Source: Lachnospiraceae bacterium (GTDB lineage: Bacteria; Bacillota; Clostridia; Lachnospirales; Lachnospiraceae). From it: a DNA stretch of 37,398 nt. Where the stretch lies: the NCBI GenBank assembly GCA_017620155.1, contig JAFZQY010000121.1, positions 1 to 37,398 of the forward strand, written 5' to 3'. The translations under genes were made by a program, and so were the position numbers. The stretch's first letter is position 1. Each line of letters opens with the position of its first letter. The notes beneath the pieces are model-generated. The model made no database searches. It was not told the DNA's origin and worked only from the letters and a program-made list of their open reading frames with translations. This document shows, piece by piece, positions 8,811 to 18,631 of the stretch.

Positions 8811-8839
8811 TTTTCAGCTCTATTTATTTTTCGTATAAT
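8811..8839 (+). promoter_or_regulatory. Probable sigma-A promoter of the aldo/keto reductase gene
   Basis: A consensus TATAAT at 8834-8839 is preceded at 17 bp by TTTTCA (8811-8816), a weak -35. Transcription would start near 8846, giving a ~60-nt leader that contains the hairpin at 8855-8884. Confidence 0.55.
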
Positions 8840-8854
8840 GATAGATGTGTAACT

Positions 8855-8884
8855 CAGGTTCCCCAAAGGGGTTCCATGAACCTG
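8855..8884 (+). other. Leader hairpin before the aldo/keto reductase gene
   Basis: CAGGTT-CCCC, a 3-nt AAA loop, GGGG, a 7-nt bulge and AACCTG form a strong two-part hairpin in the predicted leader, ending 11 bases before the GAGGG ribosome binding site. No U-tract follows. It could stabilise the mRNA or influence initiation; I do not recognise a known riboswitch. Confidence 0.45.
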
Positions 8885-8907
8885 AACAGAATAATGAGGG
8901 ATACGAT

Positions 8908-10050
8908 ATGAGATACAGAACTCTCGGAAAAACAGGACTTCAGGTCAGCGAGATAGGGTTTGGCGGAGAGTGGCTCGAACGCCATGGTTTTGATGAATCC
9001 GTTGAACTCATCAGATATGCTTCGTCTAATGGTATCAACATCATCGACTGCTGGATGCCCGATCCGAAATCCAGGGATATCATCGGAGAAGCCATGAGCG
9101 GAAACAGGGAAAACTGGATCGTTCAGGGGCATATCGGTTCAACCTATCAGAACGGACAGTATGTACGTACGCGTGACATGAAGCATGTGGTTCCCGCTTT
9201 TGAAGATATACTGGCCCGCATGAAGACCGATTATATCGATCTTGGAATGATACACTACATCGATGCGCAGGCTGACTGGGATCTTTGCATGAGCACTGAT
9301 TTTATCACATATGTTCATCAGCTTCACGATGAAGGAGTGATCAGGCATATCGGTCTGTCCACCCATAACCCCAGGATCGCAAAACAGGCTGTTGAAACGG
9401 GTTTTATAGAAATGATCCTCTTTTCGATCAATCCGGCGTTTGACATGCGTCCGGCGACAGAGAGTATAGATGCCATGTTTAGCGGATACGATGAAGCTTA
9501 TTCGGGGATCGATCCGGAGAGGGCCGAACTTTACCGCCTTTGTGAAGAGAAGGAGGTCGGTATCACCGTCATGAAAGGCTTTTTCGGAGGAGCGCTGTTT
9601 GATGAAAAGAGATCTCCGTTCGGCGTCGCATTCACTCCCAAACAGTGCATCCATTATGCACTGACAAGGCCCGGGGTATCGTCGGTCCTGTGCGGATATG
9701 ATACGAAAGAGCAGATCGACGAGGCGGTAGCTTATGAAACAGCTGCGGCAGAGGAACTTGATTATGCTTCGGTCATTGCATCGGCTCCCATGCATTCATA
9801 CATGGGCCAGTGCACATACTGCGGGCATTGTAAACCCTGTCCGGTAAATATCGATATCGCAATGGTCAATAAGTTTTATGATCTTGCCGTATCTCAGGAG
9901 ACGGTTCCGGAGAGTGTAAAAGCGCATTACGAGGCGCTGGGTACAACTGCTGTCGCATGCGTGGGATGCAAAAGCTGCGAGAGCAGATGTCCCTTTGGCG
10001 TAAAAGTGGCTGAAAGAATGAAAAAAACACAGCAGCTGTTCGGCTGTTAG
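8908..10050 (+). CDS. Aldo/keto reductase with C-terminal ferredoxin domain
   Basis: A 380-residue protein. I chose the ATG at 8908 (GAGGG 7 bases upstream, N-terminus MRYRTLGKTGLQVSEIGFG typical of the family) over an upstream ATG at 8845, which sits at the predicted transcription start. Residues 1-270 form a TIM-barrel aldo/keto reductase that would use NAD(P)H to reduce carbonyls. The C-terminus carries two Cys clusters, CTYCGHCKPCP and CVGCKSCESRCP, each of the CxxCxxCx2-3CP type that binds [4Fe-4S]; this architecture is COG1453-like. The redox role and partner are unknown. A GNAT gene follows after 30 bp and Tex after that, so the three may be co-transcribed. Confidence 0.88.
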   Translation: MRYRTLGKTGLQVSEIGFGGEWLERHGFDESVELIRYASSNGINIIDCWMPDPKSRDIIGEAMSGNRENWIVQGHIGSTYQNGQYVRTRDMKHVVPAFEDILARMKTDYIDLGMIHYIDAQADWDLCMSTDFITYVHQLHDEGVIRHIGLSTHNPRIAKQAVETGFIEMILFSINPAFDMRPATESIDAMFSGYDEAYSGIDPERAELYRLCEEKEVGITVMKGFFGGALFDEKRSPFGVAFTPKQCIHYALTRPGVSSVLCGYDTKEQIDEAVAYETAAAEELDYASVIASAPMHSYMGQCTYCGHCKPCPVNIDIAMVNKFYDLAVSQETVPESVKAHYEALGTTAVACVGCKSCESRCPFGVKVAERMKKTQQLFGC

Positions 10051-10080
10051 GACTAGGACTTTAGAATCAGCGGAGGAGAC

Positions 10081-10632
10081 ATGATACTACCCGAAGAAAA
10101 ACTTACATTAAAGGACGGAAGGACCGTCATTATCAGAACTCCGGAGGAAAAAGACGCGCAGGCGCTTTTGGATTATCTGAAAAAGACAGCCGGCGAGACG
10201 GATTTTCTCATAAGATATCCGGAAGAGATCACTTTTACGCTTGAGTCGGAATATAACATCATAAACAGCACCAGGGAGTCGGAGGATTCGGCCTGGTTTA
10301 CCGTCTTTGAAGGCGACAGGGTTGTGGGCAACTGCACCTTTTCGCCCATCGGTTCCCAGATGAAATTCCGACACAGATGCAGCATCGCCATAGCGCTCGA
10401 GCAGTCGTACTGCAGCTGCGGACTGGGAGCTGTGCTGTTTGAGAGAGCCATAGATACCGCCCGGAAGATCGGTTATGAGCAGATCGAACTGGGAGTGTTT
10501 GAGGATAATGACAGAGGACGGGCTCTCTATAAGAAGATGGGATTTGAGGAGTATGGCAGGATCCCGCACGCCGTCCGCCTGAAGGACGGCTCCTACAAGG
10601 ATGAGATAACCATGGTCCTTTTTTTGCAGTAA
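10081..10632 (+). CDS. GNAT family N-acetyltransferase
   Basis: A 183-residue single-domain acetyltransferase that would transfer an acetyl group from acetyl-CoA to an amine. The acetyl-CoA binding motif A lies in the second half; its Q/RxxGxG/A loop is the atypical SYCSCGLGAVLFERA, with Cys where basic residues are usual. The next strand-helix ELGVFEDNDRGRALYKKMGF is the classic GNAT motif B with the conserved N...A..LY..xGF. Substrate cannot be inferred. GGAGG lies 5 bases before the start. Located between the aldo/keto reductase and tex in the same direction. Confidence 0.88.
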   Translation: MILPEEKLTLKDGRTVIIRTPEEKDAQALLDYLKKTAGETDFLIRYPEEITFTLESEYNIINSTRESEDSAWFTVFEGDRVVGNCTFSPIGSQMKFRHRCSIAIALEQSYCSCGLGAVLFERAIDTARKIGYEQIELGVFEDNDRGRALYKKMGFEEYGRIPHAVRLKDGSYKDEITMVLFLQ

Positions 10633-10647
10633 TCGGGAGATGAACGA

Positions 10648-12852
10648 ATGACACCAACGGACTTTTCAAAGATAATTGCAGAAGAGATAAAGTGCGCCCC
10701 CTGGCAGGTTGAAGCGGCGATCAAACTGATCGATGAAGACAATACTATTCCCTTCATCGCCAGATACCGTAAGGAGATGACAGGCAGCCTCAATGATGAA
10801 CAGTTAAGGAAACTGAACGAGCGCCTGGAGTATCTGAGGAACCTGGAAAAGCGAAAAGAAGAGGTCATGGCCCTCATAGATGAGCAGGGCAAGCTGACCG
10901 ATGAGTTAAAGAAATCCATAGAGTCGGCGGACAAGCTCGTGACTGTGGAAGACCTGTACAGGCCTTTTAAGCAAAAGAAAAAGACCCGCGCGGACATGGC
11001 GAGAAAGAGAGGCCTCGAGCCTCTGGCTGTATATATCATGGAGCAGAACGCCAAGGCGCCTGTAGAAGAGGAAGCCGCTAAGTTCGTTACAGGCCCCATA
11101 AAGCCGGCGTCGGACAGCAAGGAAGATGCGATCAAAGCCTCCGAATCGGAAGTCCTTGATGTGGCAGCCGCAATCGCAGGAGCTTCGGACATAATTGCAG
11201 AGCAGATATCCGACGATGCGAAGTATCGTACATACATAAGAGATCTTACGCGAAGAGAAGGCACGATATCGACCAAGGCGAAAGATCCCGAAGCGGAGAG
11301 CGTATATACGAATTATTACGACTACAGCGAACCCGTAAAGAAGATCGTAGGTCACAGGATCCTGGCGATAAACCGCGGCGAATCCGAAGGTATCTTAAGC
11401 GTCTCCATAGATATAGAGAAGGATAAGATCCTGGGATATCTGGAAAAACAGCTGATAGTCAGGAATAATCCCTATACTACGCCCGTAATCCTGGCAGCCG
11501 CCGAAGACGCATATGTAAGGCTCATCGCTCCCTCCATCGAAAGAGAGATACGCTCTGAACTCAAGGATTCGGCAGAGGACGGAGCTATAGACGTATTCGA
11601 AAAGAATCTGACACAGCTTCTCATGCAGCCTCCCATCGCGGGAGCGACCGTGCTTGGCTGGGATCCGGCTTTCAGGACCGGGTGCAAGCTCGCAGTGGTG
11701 GACGAGACCGGCAAAGTGCTCGATACGAAGGTCATATATCCCACTGCGCCCCATAACAAAGTCGATGAATCCAAGAAGATCTTAAAAGACCTGATCTCAA
11801 AATACGGGATAAACCTGATATCGATTGGAAACGGTACGGCGTCAAGGGAGTCCGAGCAGATCGTAGTTGAGCTCATCAAGGAGATATCGGGAAATAAGCC
11901 GCAGTTCTGCATAACGAATGAGGCCGGCGCCAGCGTGTATTCGGCAAGTCCTCTTGCGACAGAGGAGTTCCCGGAGTTTGACGTGGGACAGAGAAGCGCC
12001 GTATCCATAGCCAGAAGAGTCCAGGATCCTCTTGCGGAGCTTGTTAAGATAGATCCCAAATCGATCGGTGTGGGACAGTATCAGCACGACATGAACCAGA
12101 AGAAACTGGGAGACGCTCTCGACGGAGTAGTGGAAGACTGCGTGAACAGGGTCGGAGTGGATCTGAATACCGCTTCGGCCGCGCTTTTGTCCCATATATC
12201 CGGAATCACTCCGACGATCGCCAAAAACATCGTGAGTTACAGGGAATCAAACGGCAGGTTTAAAGCCCGTAAGGAGCTGCTTAAGGTCAGCAAGCTCGGT
12301 CCCAAGGCGTATGAACAGTGCGCAGGATTCTGCCGAATTACGGGAGGAACAGAGCCTCTGGATCAGACGAGCGTTCACCCCGAATCATATGACGCTGCGG
12401 GAAAACTGCTTAAGCTGATAGGCTGCGGAATAAGGGATGATAAGGCGATCTCTGATTATGAGAAGACCATAAAGAATAAAAAGGCGCTTGCCGAAGAACT
12501 CGGATGCGGTGAGATAACGCTTAAGGATATCCTTGAAGAACTTAAGAAACCGGCAAGAGATCCGAGAGAAGATATGCCCAAACCTATCTTAAAGTCCGAC
12601 GTCCTGGAGATGAAGGACTTAAAGCCCGGAATGAAGCTTAAGGGTACGGTGCGCAACGTCATCGACTTCGGCGCATTCGTAGACATCGGCGTTCATCAGG
12701 ATGGATTGGTGCATATCTCTCAGATGGCTGACAGGTTCATCAAGCATCCTCTCGAAGTGGTTTCCGTCGGGGATATCGTTGATGTGACTGTCCTTGATGT
12801 TGACGAGAAAAAAGGCCGGATCTCGCTTACGATGAAGCAAGCGGCAAAATGA
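10648..12852 (+). CDS. tex: Tex-like RNA-binding transcription accessory protein
   Basis: A 734-residue cytoplasmic protein of the Tex/YhgF family, which binds nucleic acid and is linked to transcription in other bacteria. Visible domains in order: the N-terminal helical Tex domain (IPFIARYRKEMTGSLND near residue 35), the RNase H-like YqgF domain (GWDPAFRTGCKLAVVD near 338), tandem helix-hairpin-helix motifs (LNTASAALLSHISGITPTIA and KAYEQCAGF) and a C-terminal S1 domain (MKLKGTVRNVIDFGAFVDIG through GRISLTMKQ). Length is normal. GGAGATG lies just before the ATG. A lipoprotein gene follows after 9 bp. Confidence 0.95.
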   Translation: MTPTDFSKIIAEEIKCAPWQVEAAIKLIDEDNTIPFIARYRKEMTGSLNDEQLRKLNERLEYLRNLEKRKEEVMALIDEQGKLTDELKKSIESADKLVTVEDLYRPFKQKKKTRADMARKRGLEPLAVYIMEQNAKAPVEEEAAKFVTGPIKPASDSKEDAIKASESEVLDVAAAIAGASDIIAEQISDDAKYRTYIRDLTRREGTISTKAKDPEAESVYTNYYDYSEPVKKIVGHRILAINRGESEGILSVSIDIEKDKILGYLEKQLIVRNNPYTTPVILAAAEDAYVRLIAPSIEREIRSELKDSAEDGAIDVFEKNLTQLLMQPPIAGATVLGWDPAFRTGCKLAVVDETGKVLDTKVIYPTAPHNKVDESKKILKDLISKYGINLISIGNGTASRESEQIVVELIKEISGNKPQFCITNEAGASVYSASPLATEEFPEFDVGQRSAVSIARRVQDPLAELVKIDPKSIGVGQYQHDMNQKKLGDALDGVVEDCVNRVGVDLNTASAALLSHISGITPTIAKNIVSYRESNGRFKARKELLKVSKLGPKAYEQCAGFCRITGGTEPLDQTSVHPESYDAAGKLLKLIGCGIRDDKAISDYEKTIKNKKALAEELGCGEITLKDILEELKKPARDPREDMPKPILKSDVLEMKDLKPGMKLKGTVRNVIDFGAFVDIGVHQDGLVHISQMADRFIKHPLEVVSVGDIVDVTVLDVDEKKGRISLTMKQAAK

Positions 12853-12861
12853 GGTAGGTTC

Positions 12862-13560
12862 ATGAGCGGAAAACTATTTAAAGCTGTCAGTTTAGCGGCG
12901 ATCTCGGCTATGTGCATCGGCTTGCTGACGGGCTGCGGAGAGCGGGCGGCCGAGCGTAAGATCGGGATAGAAGCCAGGTATTATATCGCGGATAAGTACG
13001 GATTCAGGCCCGGCACCACAGGTGTGGAACTGAGGAGAGTCGGAGAACTCGAAGGCGTCTGGCACAAAAAGGACGGCGGCACGGCGAGCATGGAGTATAA
13101 CGGCCGGTCCTTTAATGTGTATGTGAGCCTGACGAATCCGGATATCAGATATGATGATTATCTTAAGCAGGATGTAGAAGCGTATCTGAACTCATATTTT
13201 GCCGATGCTCTTGACTGTCACGATATCTATGTGTGGGCCACGTACGGAACACCTGTATGCATGGTACCGGGTGATGTGAAGACCATCGATGATGTATTTG
13301 CAAAATGCGACAACATCCGGATATATGTGAGCACTTACGGACTTGACCGGGATAGCGCCGAAGATCTGGATGTGACCGGATTGGGGAGCGACACAGTGAT
13401 TGATATAATTGACTGGACATCGGCGGACTGCCTTGAAGATGAAGATCTGATCAGAGAAACCGTGGTCGGACTGGAGTCTGACAGTTATACTGCCGGATTC
13501 AGCAAGATCAGATCGTATTATCATTACAGTAACGGTGAAGTTAGTTCTCTGTTAAAATAA
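12862..13560 (+). CDS. Lipoprotein, function unknown
   Basis: A 232-residue predicted lipoprotein. The N-terminus has a short basic segment, a hydrophobic core and the lipobox LLTGCG with the lipidated Cys near residue 25. The mature part is a mixed alpha/beta domain with GVWHKKDGGTASMEYNGRSFNVYVSL and a long acidic second half; I recognise no catalytic motif or named family. The ATG is 9 bp after tex with AGGTAGG-type spacing, so it may be the last gene of that transcript. It precedes the giant gene at 13619 by 58 bp with a run of seven T in between. Confidence 0.7.
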   Translation: MSGKLFKAVSLAAISAMCIGLLTGCGERAAERKIGIEARYYIADKYGFRPGTTGVELRRVGELEGVWHKKDGGTASMEYNGRSFNVYVSLTNPDIRYDDYLKQDVEAYLNSYFADALDCHDIYVWATYGTPVCMVPGDVKTIDDVFAKCDNIRIYVSTYGLDRDSAEDLDVTGLGSDTVIDIIDWTSADCLEDEDLIRETVVGLESDSYTAGFSKIRSYYHYSNGEVSSLLK

Positions 13561-13618
13561 ATATGGGTTATTCTATCCCGACAAGCAACCAAAGAATCGT
13601 TTTTTTGAGGACGGAACT

Positions 13619-16600
13619 ATGGCAACTGGAATCGAAGAAGTTCAGCAGGAACAGACAAGAGAAAATGGAGCACCCCAGCAGACCACGACATCTGCTACCA
13701 ATATCCAGGGGGAGATACAGACCAGAATAGAATTCAGCAGTCCCGCTGATCAACAGGCGATAGAAGATCAGACACGGGAAGAAGGATCTGCCGAAGTAGA
13801 AGCCGATATGTATGCAATACCGGCTTCGGATGAAGCGTTGCAGGAAACACCGGAAACTTCAGAAGAGTCCGCTGCGGAAGTGACGGAAGAGGCAGGCGTG
13901 TCTGTGGAATCCGGCGAAACAACCGACGATAAAGAAGATAAAAAAGAGGGCAAGAGTAAGAAGTCCCGAAGAAAAAAGGGAACCAAAAGGATCAGGATCG
14001 GCGGGGTCGAGATCAAGGGGAGACCGGGAGATGAAGTATCCGTTCCGGCCATGATCCGCATTTTTGCAGGGGTGATGGTAGATCTTACCTCTTCGAAAAT
14101 GAGAATAGAAAAAGGTGATGAGGATGACAGCGTAAAAGCCGTTCTGCTCCCGGGAGGATTACCTTCTATCATCGTGATGGCTAGTGATCAGCTGATCCAG
14201 ACTGCGATCTCTGATGTTGTCATCACTCAGAAAAAGAATGAAAAGGCGAAGATCGAAGGAAGACTCGCCGGGCAGCTGGCTTTTGTGACTAACGGAGGAA
14301 GGCTCTTAACATCCGAAGAAAACAGTAACCCGGTGCTGGCCAAAAACAGCGGGATACTTGCGTCAAACGGAACCGGAACTTTTTCGGAAAACGGGATAAT
14401 CATTGACGAAGGGGGGAAGTTATATAAGGCTGACGGCACTTTTGATACAGTTTCCAAAATAGAGATAAATATGTCCGGCATCATATTTGAAAGGTCTGCC
14501 GGTGACGGAAATAAGATAAGCGAAACGGTCGGAAGCGTTGATACGGTGATCAATCTCACGAATACTGATGATCTTAAAACCCTCGCGGAAGATGTCATGA
14601 GGAATGGCCTCAGGGCAATCTTCGGAAGAAAATACACGCTCGATGGCGAAGACATACAGATCCTCGGGGATGAAGATGAAGAGGGCGGGGGAGAAGGTTC
14701 ATCGCTTATGGATAAAGTCCTTGATACCCTCAAAGACTATTCGAAAGACGCCCTGCTGAACGGATTGAAAACCTTTGCCTCGGAAGCATTTATGGGCGAA
14801 GGCAAAGGTTATAAAGCAAAATTCAAAAATGCCATAAAAGAATGGTACCAGTCGCAAAAAGACGATCTTCATGATGACATACTGGACAAGTTCATGGAGA
14901 AGAGCAGTGACATAGAAAACTCGATTGAGTCGCTGAGAAGTATACTGCCCGGATCAGTTATAGATATAATTGAAGATTATTATATGGAGTATTTCAAGTC
15001 CGCGTCGGAGACTCTGGACAATATGGCCGGTGAAACGGAAATAGAAGACAAAGAAGAGGACGAAGACGAAGAAGACGATGATGATCTGGGCATTGAAACC
15101 GAGATCTGGATATTCCCCGGCTTCTTAGGGTTTAAACTGGGCATCAAGCCGGAATTTGCACTTTCAGTAGGCGGTAATCTGAATATAGAGGCATTGAACA
15201 GGCATCTTCTGAAAATGGCGGTGAATGCTCATGCGGCCGGAGAGATAGGCCTGGTATTAAGTGTCGGAGCAATTCTAGGCAATGCCCTGCTTTCACTGGA
15301 AGGAGAATTGGATGCCGGCGGAAAGATCACGGGCGGCAGTGACGGCGGTAAGTTTCTGGAGATCTCAGGATTTACGATAGAGGTAGTCAAATCGGACGGA
15401 CAGACGAAGCTGAAACACGGCGAAGCTCAGTTGAGTGCGCAGGTTAAGGCTGAAGTCAGCCTTGGCGGATCATTGTCTGCCGGATCCAAGATCGTGGGCT
15501 GGAAAAAGGAACTTGTTTCGGGGGAAGTAAAAACGACCGTTGCCAGCTTTAATATGACCGGAAAGGTCATAAAAAAGGGCCCGCTGTTATCACTCAGCGG
15601 CTGGCAACTCAGCAACACTACTGTAGCGACATCCATACTTAATGAGGCTAAAGCTAAGGCGATAGACGTGGCCTTTGCCGATGAGAAAAATATTGAAGGG
15701 ATCGCTGATCTAACCCAGTCGATTGAGGACCGTTCGGAGCAGATTGCACTCTTGGACAAAACTCTGGCAACCATCGAGAACGAGATCAAAAGTGCAAGTG
15801 CATTTGCTTTTTCCAAAGAGAATGGTGCATACAACAAAGCAATAGTTCACGATCTTGAAAAACTGTGGGAAGCATATTATGCACAGATCAAGCTCTCTGA
15901 GGATGACATGAAAAAGATCGATGTTCAGATCGAAGAGAATAGCAAGGATCCGAAGACGGTTAAGGGTATTCAGGAAGTCCAAAAATGCATACAAAAGAGA
16001 ATTGACCGAAAAGCATTATTGGATAAATGGAAGAAGGATAACACTAATGATAAGGGCATGCTGAAAAGAACACGAAAGGAAGTACTTGCTTTTTATTCCA
16101 TTATTTCAGACAACGGAAGCGGTTATGCCCGGGATGATGCGGAATACCGACAGGATCAGGCCGAAGCAGATCTGTTTTCCAAAGATGAGATGATGAATTA
16201 TGAAAAGAAAAGAATCGAGGAGAAGAAGAAGGGGCGCAGGGAGCTTTATGATGAGGTAGCGGATGCAGCTTACTTTGCAAATAGTGATGAGGAGTTTCTT
16301 GAAGAATATATTAAGATAAGAGGCAAAAACAAGGGGTTTATCAACCATCTGTTAAAACACGGTGTTTCTCTGGGGATTTTTTCTCAGGAGGAATTAAGAG
16401 CCAGATTGCTTACATATGAGCAGACCAGGATAGGTGAACTTACCGGTGCAACTCCGTTTGATACACTGCTTAAAAATGCGGAGCTGATAAAGAATAAAGA
16501 TGAAGTCAATGTTTCCGTCAATTCGAGGATTTTCAAAACTGACGAGAAACTATGGACTGAGTATGTCATGGATGTATCAACTCCCGAGGATATTCTGGAT

Positions 16601-18631
16601 TATGAAAACACAAGGTCAAGAGAATTAAATACGAGTGGATTGATCGAGAAAACAGTTGATCCCTTATGGAGGGCATTAACTGAGATCAGGGGTCTGAAGA
16701 AGCTATATGACAATGAGAAAGATGAAAAAACGAAATGGCAATACAAGCATGATGCCGAACATAAGGCGATAGACGCTCTTAAGAAAGCCGGTTTTGTGAG
16801 CAAAGGCTATTTTTCATATGACAAAAGTAAAGAAGAATATAAATCCTTATCTTCAGAAGACTTAAAAGAGATAATCAGCGATTATGCCGACATCGACTAT
16901 TACAGCGAGAACGTCAGTAAGCAGAAATCCGAGATCGCAGCGCTTAAAAGCACGGACGCAAAAAAGGTGAAAGCTGCTTTGGAGAAATCCGGTAACCGTA
17001 AGATTTATGATCAATATATTGATCATCTGCTGAAGGAGAAAGAATACAGTGAAAGTATTTTTTCTCTTGATGATATAGTCGAATATGAAAAGGAAAAGCA
17101 GGATCACTATGAAAAAAACAATGATAAAAAATCTGCTGATAAGCACGCTGAACGTGTTCAGTTCCTCATGTATGAGCAGGACCAGATAAAGTATCTGAAC
17201 GCAGCAAATCTTACAGGAGGAAAAGAAGCGGGTCAAAAGGAGACTCAGGCAGCAATGACATTGTACTTTACCGGCGTTCGGCCTGTAGGGCATAAGGAGA
17301 TGAATGCCGAGATCGGAAAAGAAGAAGACAAAGCTCAGTGGAATGTAGGCATGGCCAAGGGCTATATAGAGAGACTCAAGAAAAAGCCTCCGACTAAAGA
17401 AGTTATGATTGAAGCGCTGAAATGGGCCGCCTCTACGGATGAAGCCTATGAGAACTACTCGAAAGCAAAAATTTCTGTGGATAATAAGGGATCTGAGAGT
17501 GCCCCCGCAGTCTTTGAAGAGTGGAAGGATAAAGTAGGGGGAGATGCGGAGAAAGCGCTTGGTTCTGCCATAGACAAAAAAAAGACTGACAGGACATATG
17601 ATTCATGGAGTAAGATCGATAACTGGATAGCTTTTATTGAGTATCAGCTTAAAGGCCCGGAGCATTTTGACCGGATAGATACTATAGAAAAAATGATCTC
17701 AGACGGAAAGAGCCCTGATGAAATAAAAAAAGCGTACAGGGAAAAACTTGGCGGCGGTGCACGTTTTGCGGAGGTTTTGGTTAAACAACCGACCGGCAAA
17801 CTGACCGTCAACAGATTTCTTGAATTCTATAGAAAAACCGGGCAGGAACTCAAGTATGCGGAATCCGGCAAGCATGCCGAACGACTTAAGATTATCAAGG
17901 AAACAGCGGATTTTGATGAGATGGTGAGATTATATAACGGGTCGGAAAATGCTGCCAGATTTGAACAGGAACTGCTGAATGACGAAACAGTCAGAAAAAA
18001 GCTTACCAGAGAAATGATCCTTGACTATGAAAGAAAGAAAGCAGATATAGGGAGCACCAGGCATCAGGCCAGATTAGCGGCTCTTGACTCGGCTAAGGAC
18101 AATGCGGAAGCTGCGAGACTGTATAAGGAAGATTTTAATGCCGGCAATGGCTTTGAAGGGGCCAATCGGGATAAAGCCAAAAACAGAGCGGTTAAGATAG
18201 CCACAAGCAGGACGGGCGACGCCGAATTACAGCGCATATATGAGTATGAGGAAAAGAAACGCAAATTCTGGGAAGATGCAAAGAAGAAATATCTGAAGCC
18301 TGTTGATGATCTGAAAGCTAAGCACGAGGAACTGGAGAATCTCGTAAAGGATGCTGCCGAAAAGATCAACAAGATCGTAGGAGATATTTCTGCTCTTGAA
18401 GAAGAGGGAGCGTCAGTCGGAAATGTCAAGAAAGCAGTTACCACAGCCAGGACCAGTGTCAGCGCAGCCAACCGGAATAAAGGGATGATCCCTGAACTTA
18501 CTGAAGCACATGACAAGATTGACGGATACATAGCAGAGCAGAAGAAGATCAGGGAAGAGATCATCGAAAAGAATGAACAGCTGATCAGGGAAGAACAGGA
18601 AGCAGAAAAGAAAGGTGTCCTTACATCATGA
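13619..18631 (+). CDS. Giant 1670-residue repeat protein coupled to an AAA+ ATPase
   Basis: I do not recognise a named family. No signal peptide or membrane segment is seen. Layout: residues 1-120, low-complexity Q/T/E then a Lys/Arg patch; 120-330, strand-rich (RIRIGGVEIKGRPGDEV onward); 340-475, helical; 477-489, an Asp/Glu run; 495-700, a second strand-rich block of glycine-serine repeats (ALSVGGNLN, KAEVSLGGSLSAG); 700-1550, charged helices with a recurring module whose signature is a Tyr-Glu pair followed by Arg/Lys (Y861, Y933, Y995, Y1156, Y1470, Y1543; FY at 1403-1404), often with HAERL-type helices; 1555-1670, coiled coil. GAGG lies 8 bases before the ATG. Its TGA overlaps the ATG of the AAA+ gene by 4 bp. 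A role as a cargo, scaffold or substrate of the ATPase is inference. Confidence 0.85.
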   Translation: MATGIEEVQQEQTRENGAPQQTTTSATNIQGEIQTRIEFSSPADQQAIEDQTREEGSAEVEADMYAIPASDEALQETPETSEESAAEVTEEAGVSVESGETTDDKEDKKEGKSKKSRRKKGTKRIRIGGVEIKGRPGDEVSVPAMIRIFAGVMVDLTSSKMRIEKGDEDDSVKAVLLPGGLPSIIVMASDQLIQTAISDVVITQKKNEKAKIEGRLAGQLAFVTNGGRLLTSEENSNPVLAKNSGILASNGTGTFSENGIIIDEGGKLYKADGTFDTVSKIEINMSGIIFERSAGDGNKISETVGSVDTVINLTNTDDLKTLAEDVMRNGLRAIFGRKYTLDGEDIQILGDEDEEGGGEGSSLMDKVLDTLKDYSKDALLNGLKTFASEAFMGEGKGYKAKFKNAIKEWYQSQKDDLHDDILDKFMEKSSDIENSIESLRSILPGSVIDIIEDYYMEYFKSASETLDNMAGETEIEDKEEDEDEEDDDDLGIETEIWIFPGFLGFKLGIKPEFALSVGGNLNIEALNRHLLKMAVNAHAAGEIGLVLSVGAILGNALLSLEGELDAGGKITGGSDGGKFLEISGFTIEVVKSDGQTKLKHGEAQLSAQVKAEVSLGGSLSAGSKIVGWKKELVSGEVKTTVASFNMTGKVIKKGPLLSLSGWQLSNTTVATSILNEAKAKAIDVAFADEKNIEGIADLTQSIEDRSEQIALLDKTLATIENEIKSASAFAFSKENGAYNKAIVHDLEKLWEAYYAQIKLSEDDMKKIDVQIEENSKDPKTVKGIQEVQKCIQKRIDRKALLDKWKKDNTNDKGMLKRTRKEVLAFYSIISDNGSGYARDDAEYRQDQAEADLFSKDEMMNYEKKRIEEKKKGRRELYDEVADAAYFANSDEEFLEEYIKIRGKNKGFINHLLKHGVSLGIFSQEELRARLLTYEQTRIGELTGATPFDTLLKNAELIKNKDEVNVSVNSRIFKTDEKLWTEYVMDVSTPEDILDYENTRSRELNTSGLIEKTVDPLWRALTEIRGLKKLYDNEKDEKTKWQYKHDAEHKAIDALKKAGFVSKGYFSYDKSKEEYKSLSSEDLKEIISDYADIDYYSENVSKQKSEIAALKSTDAKKVKAALEKSGNRKIYDQYIDHLLKEKEYSESIFSLDDIVEYEKEKQDHYEKNNDKKSADKHAERVQFLMYEQDQIKYLNAANLTGGKEAGQKETQAAMTLYFTGVRPVGHKEMNAEIGKEEDKAQWNVGMAKGYIERLKKKPPTKEVMIEALKWAASTDEAYENYSKAKISVDNKGSESAPAVFEEWKDKVGGDAEKALGSAIDKKKTDRTYDSWSKIDNWIAFIEYQLKGPEHFDRIDTIEKMISDGKSPDEIKKAYREKLGGGARFAEVLVKQPTGKLTVNRFLEFYRKTGQELKYAESGKHAERLKIIKETADFDEMVRLYNGSENAARFEQELLNDETVRKKLTREMILDYERKKADIGSTRHQARLAALDSAKDNAEAARLYKEDFNAGNGFEGANRDKAKNRAVKIATSRTGDAELQRIYEYEEKKRKFWEDAKKKYLKPVDDLKAKHEELENLVKDAAEKINKIVGDISALEEEGASVGNVKKAVTTARTSVSAANRNKGMIPELTEAHDKIDGYIAEQKKIREEIIEKNEQLIREEQEAEKKGVLTS

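Noticed and set aside
8845-8907. Upstream start of the aldo/keto reductase
   Set aside because: It lies at or before the predicted transcription start, has no ribosome binding site, and encodes residues covering the leader hairpin.
10593-12200. Long leftward open frames opposite tex
   Set aside because: They mirror the codon structure of tex and have no family motifs or ribosome binding sites.
13734-14733. Leftward Ser-rich open frames opposite the giant gene
   Set aside because: Serine-rich frames are expected antisense to Glu/Asp-rich coding sequence.
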